A stretch of 64,000 nt of DNA from Bifidobacterium asteroides (GCF_003202695.1 NZ_QGLL01000010.1:1-64000), one strand, 5' to 3'; positions 35,468 through 44,865 are shown, counted from the first letter of the stretch. Program-made: numbers and translations. Notes: generated from the sequence alone by a model not told the origin.

Positions 35468-36832
35468 TTACTTGGCGAAGTCCACATCCTTGGTTTCGTG
35501 GCAGGTCAGCACTGCCACCAGGCAGCAGACCGCCATAACGGCCAGGTAGAGCCCGACCGAGCGCACTCCCCAGTGGGAGGAGAGCCAGGTGGCGATGGTG
35601 GGCACGAAGGCCGCGCCCACGATGGCCGCCAAGTTGTAGCCGATGCCGGAGCCCGAATAGCGCACGTTGGCGTCGAAGAGCTCCGGCAGGAAGGCGCCTA
35701 TGGGCCCGAAGGCGATGCCCATCAGGGCGAACCCGACGCAGAGGAAGACCATGACCTGGAAGGTGTTGTGATGGGCCATGAGCAGGTAGGGGAAGACCAG
35801 GCTGAAGACCACCAGCATGACGGAGCTGCCGATCAGCACCCGACGACGGCCGATGCGGTCCGCATAGACGCAGGCCAGCACGATGAAGAGGGCGAAGACC
35901 AGGATGGAGACCATGAGCATAAGCAGATACTCCTGGTTGCTGAAGCCCAGTCCGCCGCCGCCCTGGGACTTGGGCTTGGTGCCGTAGGCCAGGGACCAGG
36001 TGGCCAGGGTATAGAAGAGGGTGTAGGTGACTGCGACCAGGAAGGTGGCCTGGAGCACCTGTCGCCAGCTCTTGCGGAAGACCTCCAGCAGAGGGGTCTT
36101 GACAACCTTCTGCTGATCCAGGGCCATCTGGAAGATGGGGGTCTCCTGCATGGAGACGCGCACAGCCAGCCCTACGACCACCAGGATGGCGGAGAGCAGG
36201 AAGGGCACACGCCAGCCCCAGCTCAGCATCTGCTCGGGGGTGCAGAACATCTCCAGCAGGAAGTAGGTTCCATTGGCCAGGAAGAAGCCAATGGGAGCGC
36301 CCAGCTCAGGGAATGAGCCGTAGAGCGCCCTCTTGCCTTCCGGAGCGTTCTCAGTGGCCACCAGAGCCGCACCGGACCACTCGCCGCCCAGGCCTATTCC
36401 CTGGATGAATCGGCACAGGCAGAGGACCACCACGGCCCAGAGCCCCCAGGAGGCATAGGTGGGCAGGACGCCGATCAGGACTGTGGAGCAACCCATGGTC
36501 AGCAGGGAGACCACCAGCGTGGTCTTGCGTCCCTGGCGGTCCCCGAAGTGTCCGAAGATCAAGGATCCCAGTGGCCGCGCGATGAAAGCGATGGCGAATG
36601 TCAGCAGGGAGGCCAGCAAGGCCACGGTCGGATCGGTCTTGGGGAAGAAGAGCTTGGGGAAATAGTTGGCCGAAGCCGTCCCGTAAGCGTAGAAATCGTA
36701 GAACTCGATGGCCGTGCCGACCATGGAGGCCCCGATGACTGTGCGAACCGAGCTGCGGGTCACACGGGTGCGGCCGGACACGGAGGTTGCCGGGGCCGGG
36801 GAAGCAACACTGACGTCGTTTGCCGTCATCAC
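35468..36832 (-). CDS. MHS-family MFS transporter (KgtP/shikimate-like)
   Basis: This 454-residue, 12-helix MFS carrier begins VIGASMVGTAIEFYDFYAYG, the metabolite:H+ symporter signature, followed by GHFGDRQGRKTTLV in loop 2-3 and RFIQGIGLGGEWSGAALVAT in helix 5. Relatives import ketoglutarate, shikimate or other organic acids. The start is a GTG at 36832 (10 bases after GGAG) or the adjacent ATG at 36829. A terminator-like hairpin with five T lies 20 bases upstream of the start and a 25-codon ORF precedes it, suggesting attenuation. It is clearly distinct from the MHS transporter at 5423, lacking that protein's basic tails. Confidence 0.88.
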   Translation of the reverse strand: MMTANDVSVASPAPATSVSGRTRVTRSSVRTVIGASMVGTAIEFYDFYAYGTASANYFPKLFFPKTDPTVALLASLLTFAIAFIARPLGSLIFGHFGDRQGRKTTLVVSLLTMGCSTVLIGVLPTYASWGLWAVVVLCLCRFIQGIGLGGEWSGAALVATENAPEGKRALYGSFPELGAPIGFFLANGTYFLLEMFCTPEQMLSWGWRVPFLLSAILVVVGLAVRVSMQETPIFQMALDQQKVVKTPLLEVFRKSWRQVLQATFLVAVTYTLFYTLATWSLAYGTKPKSQGGGGLGFSNQEYLLMLMVSILVFALFIVLACVYADRIGRRRVLIGSSVMLVVFSLVFPYLLMAHHNTFQVMVFLCVGFALMGIAFGPIGAFLPELFDANVRYSGSGIGYNLAAIVGAAFVPTIATWLSSHWGVRSVGLYLAVMAVCCLVAVLTCHETKDVDFAK

Positions 36833-36852
36833 TTCATCTCATCTCCTTATAG

Positions 36853-36874
36853 AAAAACCCCGCTGTCAGCAGGG
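36853..36874 (-). terminator. Terminator/attenuator hairpin in the MFS leader
   Basis: On the minus strand CCCTGCT-GAC-AGCGGGG (36858-36874, one U-G pair) is followed by five T (36853-36857), then the SD at 36843-36846. Because it sits between any upstream promoter and the MFS start, transcription must read through it. A second hairpin CCCCGTC-GGAA-GGCGGGG (36905-36922) lies just upstream and could compete or stabilise. Confidence 0.6.
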
Positions 36875-36944
36875 TCTGATGCGATGAAGCCTATGCTCGT
36901 CCAGCCCCGCCTTCCGACGGGGTCGAACAATGAAGATTGCCGAG

Positions 36945-37022
36945 TCAGTCCGCCGGTGAGGACGGGCTAATAATTCGTGCGGACACGGTGCCGAATCGGC
37001 GGGTGTCTGTCAAGCTGGTCAT
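36945..37022 (-). CDS. Possible 25-residue leader peptide upstream of the MFS gene
   Basis: ATG at 37020-37022, with GGAGG 9 bases upstream, opens a short frame (MTSLTDTRRFGTVSARIISP, then SSPAD) that stops at 36945-36947. It is followed by a GNRA-loop hairpin (36905-36922) and a terminator hairpin (36853-36874) before the MFS gene. This layout is that of transcription attenuators, but the peptide has no obvious run of one amino acid. Chance cannot be excluded. Confidence 0.35.
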   Translation of the reverse strand: MTSLTDTRRFGTVSARIISPSSPAD

Positions 37023-37128
37023 CACGGCGAACCTCCCTTCATCATCCTCGAATCGGATGCGTTCTCTGTGCATCCGCATTGATGCCGACCATAGGCCTGA
37101 CCTCAGTCGGTCCAGCGAGACTGGTCCA

Positions 37129-38097
37129 CTATGTGGACGGGTGGATGTTGGAGTCAATGAAGAACCGTCCCGGAAATTCGTCGGAGATCACGGCCTGACG
37201 GTCGGCATACATCAGCGCACAGGAGAAGGAAAATCCTGCGGCCAGCGAATCCGGCGGCACCAGAAAGAGGGCTGTGGCCAGACCATCAGCCAGGCCCGTG
37301 GGGTGTCCGTTATCGTTTTCGCCGGCCACCACCCAGGAGGCCAGCACACGGTCAACCGGACGACCATCGATGGCATCCAGAATGTGGTGAAGCGCCGTCA
37401 GCCCTGCCGCGGCCGCATCCTCGGAGCGATCGGTCCAATGGCGGCGACTGGGTGCCGAGGCGCACAAGGAGCCACGGGACAGCTCGATCCGACCCACGCC
37501 TGCAGACAGATCGCTGGGATCCTCCATGGCGATGGAGACCAGGCGAGAGGTACGCATACGCATGTCGCCACCGGCATCGATCAGATACTCCTCGACCCGA
37601 GGTTCAAGCAGATCGGCAATCAGATCCACCAGATAGCCCTTGCCGACTGCCCCGAAATCAAGGCTGACCGGACCGGCAGTCATAAGGACAGTACCCTGAC
37701 GCCTGAGGTCATTGCCCCAGGTCGGCCGCCCATGGATACGTCCCAAATGACCGGCGGCATGGGCCTGCAGCCGGAAGGTGGGCTGCCTGCCGTAGCCTAG
37801 ACGGGTCAGATCCTCGCCCACCATGGGGTCCAAGGCCCCGTCGGTGGCGGAATACAGCCTGTCATATAAGTCAAAAAGCCCCTGGCAGTAGTCAGGAAAG
37901 ACGAACCTGCCCCCGTGAGAAGCCTGGGCCATTTGCGCAGGTATGGCATCCTGCCTGAACCGCGACAGGGCACGCTCGTAATCCTCGATCAGATCGGCAA
38001 TGGCCCCGTGCAGCCGTTCTCCCAAAGGCCGATCCGTGGAGATGATAATTCCCGTGCCGACCGCCCCAGGGAAGGCGGTCAGGCAGGGCAGAGCCAT
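37129..38097 (-). CDS. apbE: FAD:protein FMN transferase (ApbE family)
   Basis: This 322-residue ApbE-family enzyme transfers FMN from FAD to a Thr/Ser of target proteins. Key segments are LDFGAVGKGYLVDLIADLLE (Mg/flavin-binding), YLIDAGGDMRMR and the C-terminal LADGLATALFLVP. No signal peptide or lipobox is obvious, unlike many secreted ApbE proteins, so modification may occur inside or the N-terminus (MALPCLTAFPGAVGTG) may be atypical. It starts 9 bases after the purA stop with GGGAG 4 bases before the ATG, so it is co-transcribed with purA. The only FMN_bind target seen in the window is the lipoprotein at 9220-9765. Confidence 0.88.
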   Translation of the reverse strand: MALPCLTAFPGAVGTGIIISTDRPLGERLHGAIADLIEDYERALSRFRQDAIPAQMAQASHGGRFVFPDYCQGLFDLYDRLYSATDGALDPMVGEDLTRLGYGRQPTFRLQAHAAGHLGRIHGRPTWGNDLRRQGTVLMTAGPVSLDFGAVGKGYLVDLIADLLEPRVEEYLIDAGGDMRMRTSRLVSIAMEDPSDLSAGVGRIELSRGSLCASAPSRRHWTDRSEDAAAAGLTALHHILDAIDGRPVDRVLASWVVAGENDNGHPTGLADGLATALFLVPPDSLAAGFSFSCALMYADRQAVISDEFPGRFFIDSNIHPST

Positions 38098-38106
38098 GGA
38101 ACTCCC

Positions 38107-39408
38107 TCAGCCGATCAGCGAGTGGATCTGTACGATCTGATCGCGGCCCGGACCAGAACCAACGGCAGAAATACGACAGCCGGACAGATCTTCCAGGCGG
38201 TGGATGTAGTCCTTGGCCTTGGTCGGGAACTCCCCGAAGCTCTTGGCGCCGGAGATATCCTCGCGCCAGCCCGGCAGCTCCTCGTATACCGGCTGAGCTG
38301 ATTGGAACTCGGCCTGGTCCACGGGCATCTGATCCACCCTGACGCGGGAGCCGTCGGACCGGGTGATGTCGTAGCCCACGCAGACCGGGATGGTCTCCAG
38401 ACCGGAGAGAACATCCAACTTGGTCAGCACGATGTCGGTCAAGCCGTTGACCTGCACTGCATAGCGGCTGACCAGCGCATCGAACCAGCCGCAGCGGCGG
38501 GAGCGACCAGTGGTCACCCCATACTCGTGGCCCTGACGGCGCAGCCATTCGCCCTGCTCATTGTCCAGCTCCGTGGGGAAGGGCCCCTCTCCCACGCGGG
38601 TCACATAGGCCTTGGCCACGCCAACCACCCGGTCGATCTTGGTCGGGCCCACGCCAGTGCCGGTGCAGGCGCCCCCGGCCGTGCAGTTGGATGAGGTGAC
38701 AAAGGGGTAGGTGCCGTGATCCACGTCCAGCATGGTGGCCTGCCCCCCCTCGAAGAGGACGTTCTTGCCTTGTTCCAGAGCCTGGTTGAGCATTAATGAG
38801 GTATTGGCCACGTAGGGCTTGAGCCGCTCGGCGTATCCCGCCAGCTCTTCAACGGTGGCTTCCACCTCAATGGCCCGGCGGTTGTAGAGCTTGACCAGCA
38901 TCTGGTTCTTCTGATGCAGACTGGCCTCCACCTTGTCGCGCAGATGGTCGACATTGAACAGATCATGCACACGAATGCCCACACGGTTGATCTTGTCGGC
39001 ATAGGCCGGGCCGATTCCGCGGCCTGTCGTGCCGATCCTATGCTTGCCCAGGAAGCGCTCGGTCACCTTATCCAGCGTCCGATGGTAGGGGGCGATGACG
39101 TGCGCGGACTCGCTGATCCTCAACCGGCTGCAATCAACGCCGCGGGACTGGAGTCCATCGATCTCTTCGAAGAGGGCGGCTGGATCCACCACGACGCCGT
39201 TGCCGATGACCGGGGTGATGGCCGGGTGAATGATCCCCGAAGGCAGGAGGTGGAGGGCGTACTCCTGGTCACCCACGACCACGGTATGGCCGGCATTGTT
39301 GCCCCCGTTGAACCTGGCGACGTAGTCCATGTGCTCGCCGATCAGATCCGTTGCCTTGCCCTTGCCCTCGTCGCCCCACTGGGCCCCCACGATCACGATT
39401 CCAGGCAT
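38107..39408 (-). CDS. purA: Adenylosuccinate synthetase
   Basis: This 433-residue enzyme makes adenylosuccinate from IMP, aspartate and GTP. It begins [20 protein letters not shown] (P-loop) and contains [31 protein letters not shown], and [20 protein letters not shown] near the C-terminal half, all diagnostic. ATG 39408 is preceded by AAGGAGCATC; a longer upstream frame has no family similarity. apbE follows 9 bases after its stop and probably shares the mRNA. The length is normal for the family. Confidence 0.97.
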   Translation of the reverse strand: MPGIVIVGAQWGDEGKGKATDLIGEHMDYVARFNGGNNAGHTVVVGDQEYALHLLPSGIIHPAITPVIGNGVVVDPAALFEEIDGLQSRGVDCSRLRISESAHVIAPYHRTLDKVTERFLGKHRIGTTGRGIGPAYADKINRVGIRVHDLFNVDHLRDKVEASLHQKNQMLVKLYNRRAIEVEATVEELAGYAERLKPYVANTSLMLNQALEQGKNVLFEGGQATMLDVDHGTYPFVTSSNCTAGGACTGTGVGPTKIDRVVGVAKAYVTRVGEGPFPTELDNEQGEWLRRQGHEYGVTTGRSRRCGWFDALVSRYAVQVNGLTDIVLTKLDVLSGLETIPVCVGYDITRSDGSRVRVDQMPVDQAEFQSAQPVYEELPGWREDISGAKSFGEFPTKAKDYIHRLEDLSGCRISAVGSGPGRDQIVQIHSLIG

Positions 39409-39590
39409 ACGATGCTCCTTATCCACTGGTCGCCATCCAAGGAAACGACGGCAGACCATCCATAGATGAGCCTAACCCTACGCATGGAGCGGAAGACGAA
39501 CCGATCCAGGCATCATAAGAGCCGAACAGACTCAGCTGCCGATCGTGGCTTCCCTGCCCGCATGACCCTCCTCGGACGGAAAGTTGTCAA

Positions 39591-40655
39591 TCATCTCATG
39601 GCACGTCCCGCGCTGCCCAGCTGCTGGCAGGCTTCGACTACACGCGCCGCCATCGCGTCCTCGGCCTGGCGTCCCCAGGAACGAGGGTCGTACTCGCTCT
39701 TGTCCCCAACCTCCCCGTCCACCTTGAGGACCTTGTCGTAATTGACGAACATGTGCCCGGCCACGGCTCTGGTGAAGGCGTACTGGGTGTCGGTGTCCAC
39801 ATTCATCTTGACCACGCCATGAGCGACGGCCGAGGCGATCTCTTCCGGCTGCGAGCCAGAGCCCCCGTGGAAGACCAAAAGAAAGGGCTTGTCGGCAGGG
39901 GCGCCCGGGGCGGGGATGCCGCTGACCCGTCCATCGGATATGGCTCTGGCTGTTCTGTCCTGGATCTGCCCCAGCAGGTCAGGCCTCAGTTTGACCACGC
40001 CGGGCTTATAGGACCCATGCACGTTGCCAAAGGTAAAGGCCACCATGTAGCGGCCGCGCTCGCCCAGCCCCAGTGCATCAACCACCTTGGGCCCGTCATC
40101 GGGCGAGGAATAGAGCCGCTGATCGATAGCAGCCGAGTGGCCGTCCTCCTCGCCGCCGACTGTGCCCACTTCGATCTCCAGAATGGTGTGGGCAGCGCGG
40201 GACAGCTCCAGCAGCTCAGCAGCCGCAGCCAGATTCTTCCGCAGGGGCAGGCCGGAACCGTCCCACATATGTGACTGGAAGAGCGGATCCTGACCGTGGG
40301 CCACCTGGTCCTTCTCGTAGACCAGCAGGGGCCGCACCCACTCGTCCAGGTATTGCGGGGCGCAGTGGTCCGTATGCAGGGCCACAGTGATGCTTGGATA
40401 TCGGGCGATCACCTCGTGGGCGAATCCAGCAAAGGCAATGGAGCCAACCACTCGGTCAGCCAGGCGCTGTCCGGACAGGTAGGCAGCACCTCCCACGGAG
40501 ACCTGAATGATCCCGTCAGACTGTGCTTCGTCCAGCCCCTGCAGGGCCGCATTCAGGGTCTGAGTACTGGTCACATTGATGGCGGGATAGGCGTAGGACC
40601 CCCGTCTGGCCGCGTCAAGCATCGCCGTATACCGTTCCGGAGTCGCTAAAGTCAT
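39591..40655 (-). CDS. fba: Class II fructose-bisphosphate aldolase
   Basis: This 354-residue zinc aldolase has the Zn-ligand segments VALHTDHCAPQYL and EIEVGTVGGEEDGHSA, FTFGNVHGSYKPGVVKL, and LVFHGGSGSQPEEI with VKMNVDTDTQYAF. These match the long class IIA enzymes of actinobacteria. It cleaves fructose-1,6-bisphosphate; in bifidobacteria the main sugar route is the fructose-6-phosphate shunt, so this enzyme serves mainly gluconeogenic/anabolic flux. The start at 40655 has only GAGGGT immediately before the ATG, so translation may use a very short leader. An in-frame extension to 40787 lacks similarity. Confidence 0.95.
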   Translation of the reverse strand: MTLATPERYTAMLDAARRGSYAYPAINVTSTQTLNAALQGLDEAQSDGIIQVSVGGAAYLSGQRLADRVVGSIAFAGFAHEVIARYPSITVALHTDHCAPQYLDEWVRPLLVYEKDQVAHGQDPLFQSHMWDGSGLPLRKNLAAAAELLELSRAAHTILEIEVGTVGGEEDGHSAAIDQRLYSSPDDGPKVVDALGLGERGRYMVAFTFGNVHGSYKPGVVKLRPDLLGQIQDRTARAISDGRVSGIPAPGAPADKPFLLVFHGGSGSQPEEIASAVAHGVVKMNVDTDTQYAFTRAVAGHMFVNYDKVLKVDGEVGDKSEYDPRSWGRQAEDAMAARVVEACQQLGSAGRAMR

Positions 40656-40808
40656 ACCCTCATTATCGTCGGCTGCAAGGAAAAGCGGCCGACAATCCGC
40701 AGCCGCAGACATCACCGATGGATTCGCAGGTCTCTGCTCTGATGGCGAACACCCCACGACGCACTTTGACAAGACCTCAAGTCGCATGTATTTTAGCTCC
40801 GTACAGTT

Positions 40809-40826
40809 TGATAAAACGTTACATCA
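40809..40826. promoter_or_regulatory. LacI-family operator-like palindrome
   Basis: TGATAAAACGTTACATCA is a 14-of-18 palindrome centred on AACGTT with a central CG, the hallmark of LacI-family operators. A second inverted repeat CAAACA-GGT-TGTTTG (40825-40839) abuts it. Both lie about 100 bases before the nucleoside hydrolase start. Confidence 0.6.
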
Positions 40827-40928
40827 AACAGGTTGTTTGTTTCACGGCAGTAACGAATCAGCCCAGGGAAGGCACGACATAGGTAACAGAGGGTTGGGGC
40901 AGCCCATTCTTCTGGGAAGGAGACCAAC

Positions 40929-41921
40929 GTGTCAGCAAGCAAGGGAACCGTCCGCAAGATCATCCTGGATCTGGACACTGGCATCGATGACACACTGGCT
41001 CTGTCCTACGTTCTGGGCTCCCCGGATGCCGAACTGATCGGAATCACCGGCACCTACGGCAATGTAGTGCTCGACCGGGGCGTCGACAACGATCTGCGGC
41101 TGCTGGCCATGTACGGCAGGGAGGACATCCCGGTCTTCAAGGGGATCGATCACCCCAGCACAGCCGACTCCTTCAGCGTTCCGCCGGACTCCGAGATCTT
41201 CCACGGGGCCAACGGCACCGGAAATGTCGAGATCCCCGCGCAGACCGACCGGCAGGCCAGCCAGCAGAGCTCAGTGGACTTCATCATCGACGCGGTTCGC
41301 CGTTACCCGAAGGGCGAGCTGGTCGTGGTGCCTACCGGCGCTCTGACCACCATTGCTGCAGCCCTGGAGCAGGCCCCCGACATCGTCGACCGCATCAGCA
41401 TTGTCATGATGGGCGGCACTTTGACCCAGCCGGGCAATGTGGGTCCCTTCGCGGAAGCCAACATCAACCAGGATCCCGAAGCCGCCAACCGGGTCTTCGC
41501 CACTGCCGCAGACATCACCATGGTTGGCCTGGACGTGACCACCCAGGCTCTAATGAGCCGCAAGGACACTGAGGCCCTGCGCGCCACAGGCACCAGCGCC
41601 GGGCGCTTCCTGGCAGACATGACCGACTACTACATCGACATCAGCGAAAAGGAGAGCGGGGTCTACCTGGGCGGCTGCAACCTGCACGACCCTCTGGCCG
41701 CTGCCGTAGCCATCGACCCCAGCCTGGTCACCACCTTCGCCACCAATCTGATGGTCGAGACCGAGGGGCCGCAGCGGGCCCGTACCATCGGCAACCCCAG
41801 CAGACTTCTGGACCCGGTCAAGAACACCAAGGTGGCCCTGTCGGTCGACACCGAGCGGTTCACCCGGCGCTTCATGGACAGGCTTCTGACCCTGGTGAGC
41901 AAGACCGAGAGCGAACGATAG
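40929..41921 (+). CDS. Nucleoside hydrolase (IUNH family)
   Basis: This 330-residue hydrolase splits ribonucleosides into base and ribose. The Ca-binding signature DLDTGIDDTLAL is at residues 14-25, matching the family DxDxxxDD pattern; IVMMGGTLTQPGNVG and NLHDPLAAAVAID carry further conserved active-site residues. The start is GTG at 40929 with AAGGAG 7 bases upstream. The stop overlaps the SD of the following transporter gene (13 bases apart), so the two form an operon. A LacI-like operator (40809-40826) precedes it, suggesting induction by a nucleoside or ribose-type ligand. Base specificity is not predictable. Confidence 0.92.
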   Translation: MSASKGTVRKIILDLDTGIDDTLALSYVLGSPDAELIGITGTYGNVVLDRGVDNDLRLLAMYGREDIPVFKGIDHPSTADSFSVPPDSEIFHGANGTGNVEIPAQTDRQASQQSSVDFIIDAVRRYPKGELVVVPTGALTTIAAALEQAPDIVDRISIVMMGGTLTQPGNVGPFAEANINQDPEAANRVFATAADITMVGLDVTTQALMSRKDTEALRATGTSAGRFLADMTDYYIDISEKESGVYLGGCNLHDPLAAAVAIDPSLVTTFATNLMVETEGPQRARTIGNPSRLLDPVKNTKVALSVDTERFTRRFMDRLLTLVSKTESER

Positions 41922-41934
41922 GAGGACGGCAGTC

Positions 41935-43344
41935 ATGAGCGAATCCATCACCACCGGGGCTACCGAAGCGGCCATGGACGAGAACCGCCGCAGCACCAAG
42001 CGGGCCCTGCCGGCGCTGCTGGCCATCTTCCTGCTGGGCACCCTGATGATCCAAGCCTTCAACCTGGTCTTCCAGAATGTGGGCGACTCCCTAGGGATGT
42101 CCGCCAACGCCTCGCTGATCAGCACCCTGCCCGGGATCGTCCTGGGCGTGGTCTGCATGCTCTACGGAACCCTCTGCGACTACATCTCCCCCAGGAAGAT
42201 GACTCTGTTCGGAGTGGGTGCCTTGATCATCGGCAGCCTCTTGGGCTTCTTCGGCTCATCGAACTTCTGGGCCGTCGTCCTGGCCCGCATGATCCAGACC
42301 GCAGGCGGTCAGGTGGCCGGATCAGTCTTTCTGGTCATGGCCATGAAGTACCTGAGCGACAAGGAGCGCGCCTTCTACCTAGGCATCTTCAACGCCGTCT
42401 ACTACGCATCCTCCGCCGTGGGCATCTTCGCTGGCGGACTGATCACCTCCATCGATTGGCGCTACCTTTTCCTGGTGCCGCTGGTCTCCATTCTTTTGAT
42501 CCCCCCGGTGCTGAAGTACACGCCGGACACCGGCATCAAGGGCGAGCGCATCGATGTCTTCGGCATCGCCCTGTTCGCGCTGATAGCCGGATTCGTGGCC
42601 GTCTACTTCTCCTTCCCGGCCACCTGGATGCTGGGGGTGCTGGCCGTCCTGATCCTGATCTTCGCCGGTTACGTCTGGAAGGGCGCCAACCCCTTCCTGA
42701 GCCGCGGATTCGTGACCAACGGCGCCTACATGGCTGTCCTCCTGGCCCTCTTCGTCTTCTACTTCTTCAACTTCGCCTGCGTGCCCATCTACAACGTGAT
42801 TGGCGACCGCATCTACGGGATCTCCCTGAGCCAGGTCTCCCTCTGCCTGACCATCGTCTACATCGTGGCCACTCTGGTCGGCTGCCTGTCCGGCGCCATC
42901 ATGAACGCCATGGGACGCCTGCCCATGCTGATCCTGTCAGCCCTGCTCATGATCGTCGGAGCGGCCGGTTCGGCCCTGATGCTCACCTCGGGCTTCTGGG
43001 TCCTGACCGCCTTGGCCTCGGTCTTCATCGCCGGCATCACCATGTCCTACACGCCCCTCTACGACTCCTTCTCGGCCACCCTGCCAGTGGACCAGAACGG
43101 ACGCGGCATCGGCATCGGGGATCTGATGATGAACACCTCAGCCTCCATCGGGATGGCTGTATACAGCGGACTCATGGCCAATCCACAATTCGGGTCGCAT
43201 GCTTTGGCAGGCGTCAAGACCGGCATCCAGGCCCAGGCGGCCAACATGTTCTGGGTCATGGCGCTGGCCGCCCTGCTGGCCCTGATCATCGTGGCCGTTT
43301 TCCACAAGGCCATGTCAGCCAAGGCTCCCCAGGAGCAAGGCTGA
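41935..43344 (+). CDS. MFS transporter, putative nucleoside or ribose permease
   Basis: This 469-residue protein has 12-14 predicted helices: LLAIFLLGTLMIQAFNLVFQ first, then the MFS loop MLYGTLCDYISPRKMTLFGV and ARMIQTAGGQVAGSVFLVMA. Overall it resembles DHA-type drug:H+ antiporters of the MFS. AGGAGG precedes the ATG and overlaps the end of the nucleoside hydrolase gene, so the operon context suggests import of nucleosides or export of bases; by sequence alone it could be a multidrug efflux protein. The terminator-like hairpin at 43543 lies 199 bases downstream. Confidence 0.83.
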   Translation: MSESITTGATEAAMDENRRSTKRALPALLAIFLLGTLMIQAFNLVFQNVGDSLGMSANASLISTLPGIVLGVVCMLYGTLCDYISPRKMTLFGVGALIIGSLLGFFGSSNFWAVVLARMIQTAGGQVAGSVFLVMAMKYLSDKERAFYLGIFNAVYYASSAVGIFAGGLITSIDWRYLFLVPLVSILLIPPVLKYTPDTGIKGERIDVFGIALFALIAGFVAVYFSFPATWMLGVLAVLILIFAGYVWKGANPFLSRGFVTNGAYMAVLLALFVFYFFNFACVPIYNVIGDRIYGISLSQVSLCLTIVYIVATLVGCLSGAIMNAMGRLPMLILSALLMIVGAAGSALMLTSGFWVLTALASVFIAGITMSYTPLYDSFSATLPVDQNGRGIGIGDLMMNTSASIGMAVYSGLMANPQFGSHALAGVKTGIQAQAANMFWVMALAALLALIIVAVFHKAMSAKAPQEQG

Positions 43345-43542
43345 TGTGACTGACACATACTTGGTCGGATGACCGCATGGCCTGGTCCGCTCTTCCCGGC
43401 TTTGGGGATGAGTCAGACCCAGGCCTGGCATCCGGCCGCTCGAACCGGGGAGGAAGCGGAGTTCGGACAGCTTTCGGCAATGTGTAGTCCCCCTCTTCCC
43501 TCAGCCGCCGAAAGCGAGAAGACCGCTCCCTCCCCCCGGTGG

Positions 43543-43578
43543 AGAACCCCCGTCATAGCCATAACTGGCGGGGGTTCT
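43543..43578 (+). terminator. Terminator-like hairpin after the nucleoside operon
   Basis: AGAACCCCCGTCA (43543-43555) pairs with TGGCGGGGGTTCT (43566-43578), 13 bp with one G-U pair and a 10-base loop. Only a short T/C tail follows. Nothing gene-like was seen in 43345-43542. Confidence 0.65.
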
Positions 43579-43999
43579 TCCATACCTTCAGCCCCAGCCT
43601 TCATGCTTTGCCTATGGTTCAGACCATGGATCGGAGCACAGCCTATGGAGATGTTCGAGTAGAGGGACCAGGGAATACAGCTGCACGGAATTTTCGCTCC
43701 CATCTTCAAGATCCGTCGGCCCTGGATCTTGAATCCAAGACAGGGAGCAGTTCAAGGGAGCTGAACCCGGTTTGGCCAAGCATCGAACGACTGATGGACT
43801 TGCAAGCGCCTGACTGCCCTGTCATGGCATTGACGAACGCAAATCCAGCCGCTGGCGGCAAGGGGTTTCACAAGAAATATTCGCAGACCAGTATGCACTC
43901 CAGAACAAAGAGAACCCGACGGTGCGTGAACACCGCCGGGCGAGAGAGAAGAAAGGGAAATCAGTTGTCGGACGGGGGTCAGCCGCCCGTTCGGTTTTT
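43579..43999 (+). other. Gene-free structured segment ending in a terminator
   Basis: No convincing protein was found between 43345 and 44176. This part contains ATGGT-TCAG-ACCAT (near 43613-43626), a perfect 10-bp hairpin TTCAAGATCC/GGATCTTGAA (43705-43714 with 43724-43733), a GTTCA/TGAAC hairpin (near 43748-43765), and an intrinsic terminator at 43969. A 158-codon frame (43539-44015) runs through it and across the terminator, so it is unlikely to be real. It could be a noncoding RNA or a decayed gene. Confidence 0.4.
43969..43999 (+). terminator. Intrinsic terminator with no recognised gene upstream
   Basis: CGGACGGG (43969-43976) pairs with CCCGTTCG (43986-43993) followed by GTTTTT. It lies 625 bases after the last stop codon on this strand and 177 bases before dcd. 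Confidence 0.75.
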
Positions 44000-44176
44000 G
44001 TGCCGACACTTATAGTAAAGAACGCCTACCTTATGAGGACGATAGTGTTATCTGAAAATTCTCTGTGAATTCAGCAGGATCGGACGGCGGGCACAGGGCC
44101 GATTAGACTGGATTGCGGATGGTCTTCCGCCTGCCGAGAGACCTGCCGCCAACGACTCTGAAGGAGATACCTAGGC

Positions 44177-44758
44177 ATGCTGCTCAGCGATCATGACATC
44201 CTGGATGCCCACCAGGCAGGACACCTGAATTTGGACCCGTGGACGCCGGCCATGGTCCAGCCCTCGAGCGTGGACGTACGACTGGACCGCTACTTCCGAG
44301 TCTTCAACAACCATCAGTACACCTATGTGGATCCCGCAGAGGACCAGGGTGCATTGACCGAGCAGTTCGAAGTGCCCAAAGACGAGCCTTGGATTCTGCA
44401 CCCCGGCGAGTTCGTCCTGGGATCCACCTGGGAGTACGTCAAGCTGGACTCGACGCTGGCCGCGCGGCTGGAAGGCAAGAGCTCTCTAGGCCGTCTGGGC
44501 ATTCTGACCCACTCCACCGCCGGATTCGTCGATCCCGGCTTTGAAGGTCACATCACTCTGGAGCTGTCCAACGTAAGCACGCTGCCGGTCAAGCTCTGGC
44601 CAGGCATGAAGATCGGCCAGATGTGCTTCTTCCAGCTCTCCTCACCCGCCCAGTACCCCTATGGTTCCAAGCACAACGGATCCCACTACCAGGGCCAGCG
44701 CGGACCGACCCCGTCCCGCTCCTACGTCAACTTCTACAAGGCCGACGTCTCGGACTGA
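44177..44758 (+). CDS. dcd: dCTP deaminase, probably bifunctional (dUMP-forming)
   Basis: This 193-residue enzyme starts [20 protein letters not shown]. The active-site block [20 protein letters not shown] followed by [16 protein letters not shown], and a C-terminus with [17 protein letters not shown], closely matches the mycobacterial bifunctional Dcd-Dut type, which converts dCTP directly to dUMP and pyrophosphate. GAAGGAG lies 10 bases before the ATG. It supplies dUMP for thymidylate synthesis. It appears monocistronic, with 107 bases to the next gene. Confidence 0.94.
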   Translation: MLLSDHDILDAHQAGHLNLDPWTPAMVQPSSVDVRLDRYFRVFNNHQYTYVDPAEDQGALTEQFEVPKDEPWILHPGEFVLGSTWEYVKLDSTLAARLEGKSSLGRLGILTHSTAGFVDPGFEGHITLELSNVSTLPVKLWPGMKIGQMCFFQLSSPAQYPYGSKHNGSHYQGQRGPTPSRSYVNFYKADVSD

Positions 44759-44865
44759 CTGCCCACAGCCATATCCACCGTCTCCTTGACTTCGAGCACA
44801 CTTCAAGAGGTATAGCTGAATCTGCCGGAATGACCCGGACAAGATGACGGCAAGGAGATCAACCC

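Noticed and set aside
34274-36316. 680-codon plus-strand open frame
   Set aside because: It lies antisense across ilvC and part of the MFS gene, both of which have clear motifs and SDs. Such long antisense frames are expected in high-GC DNA; the translation is His/Gly/Glu-rich without domains.
43539-44015. 158-codon plus-strand frame between the nucleoside operon and dcd
   Set aside because: It begins in one terminator hairpin and crosses a second terminator with a U-run, has no SD and no recognised similarity.
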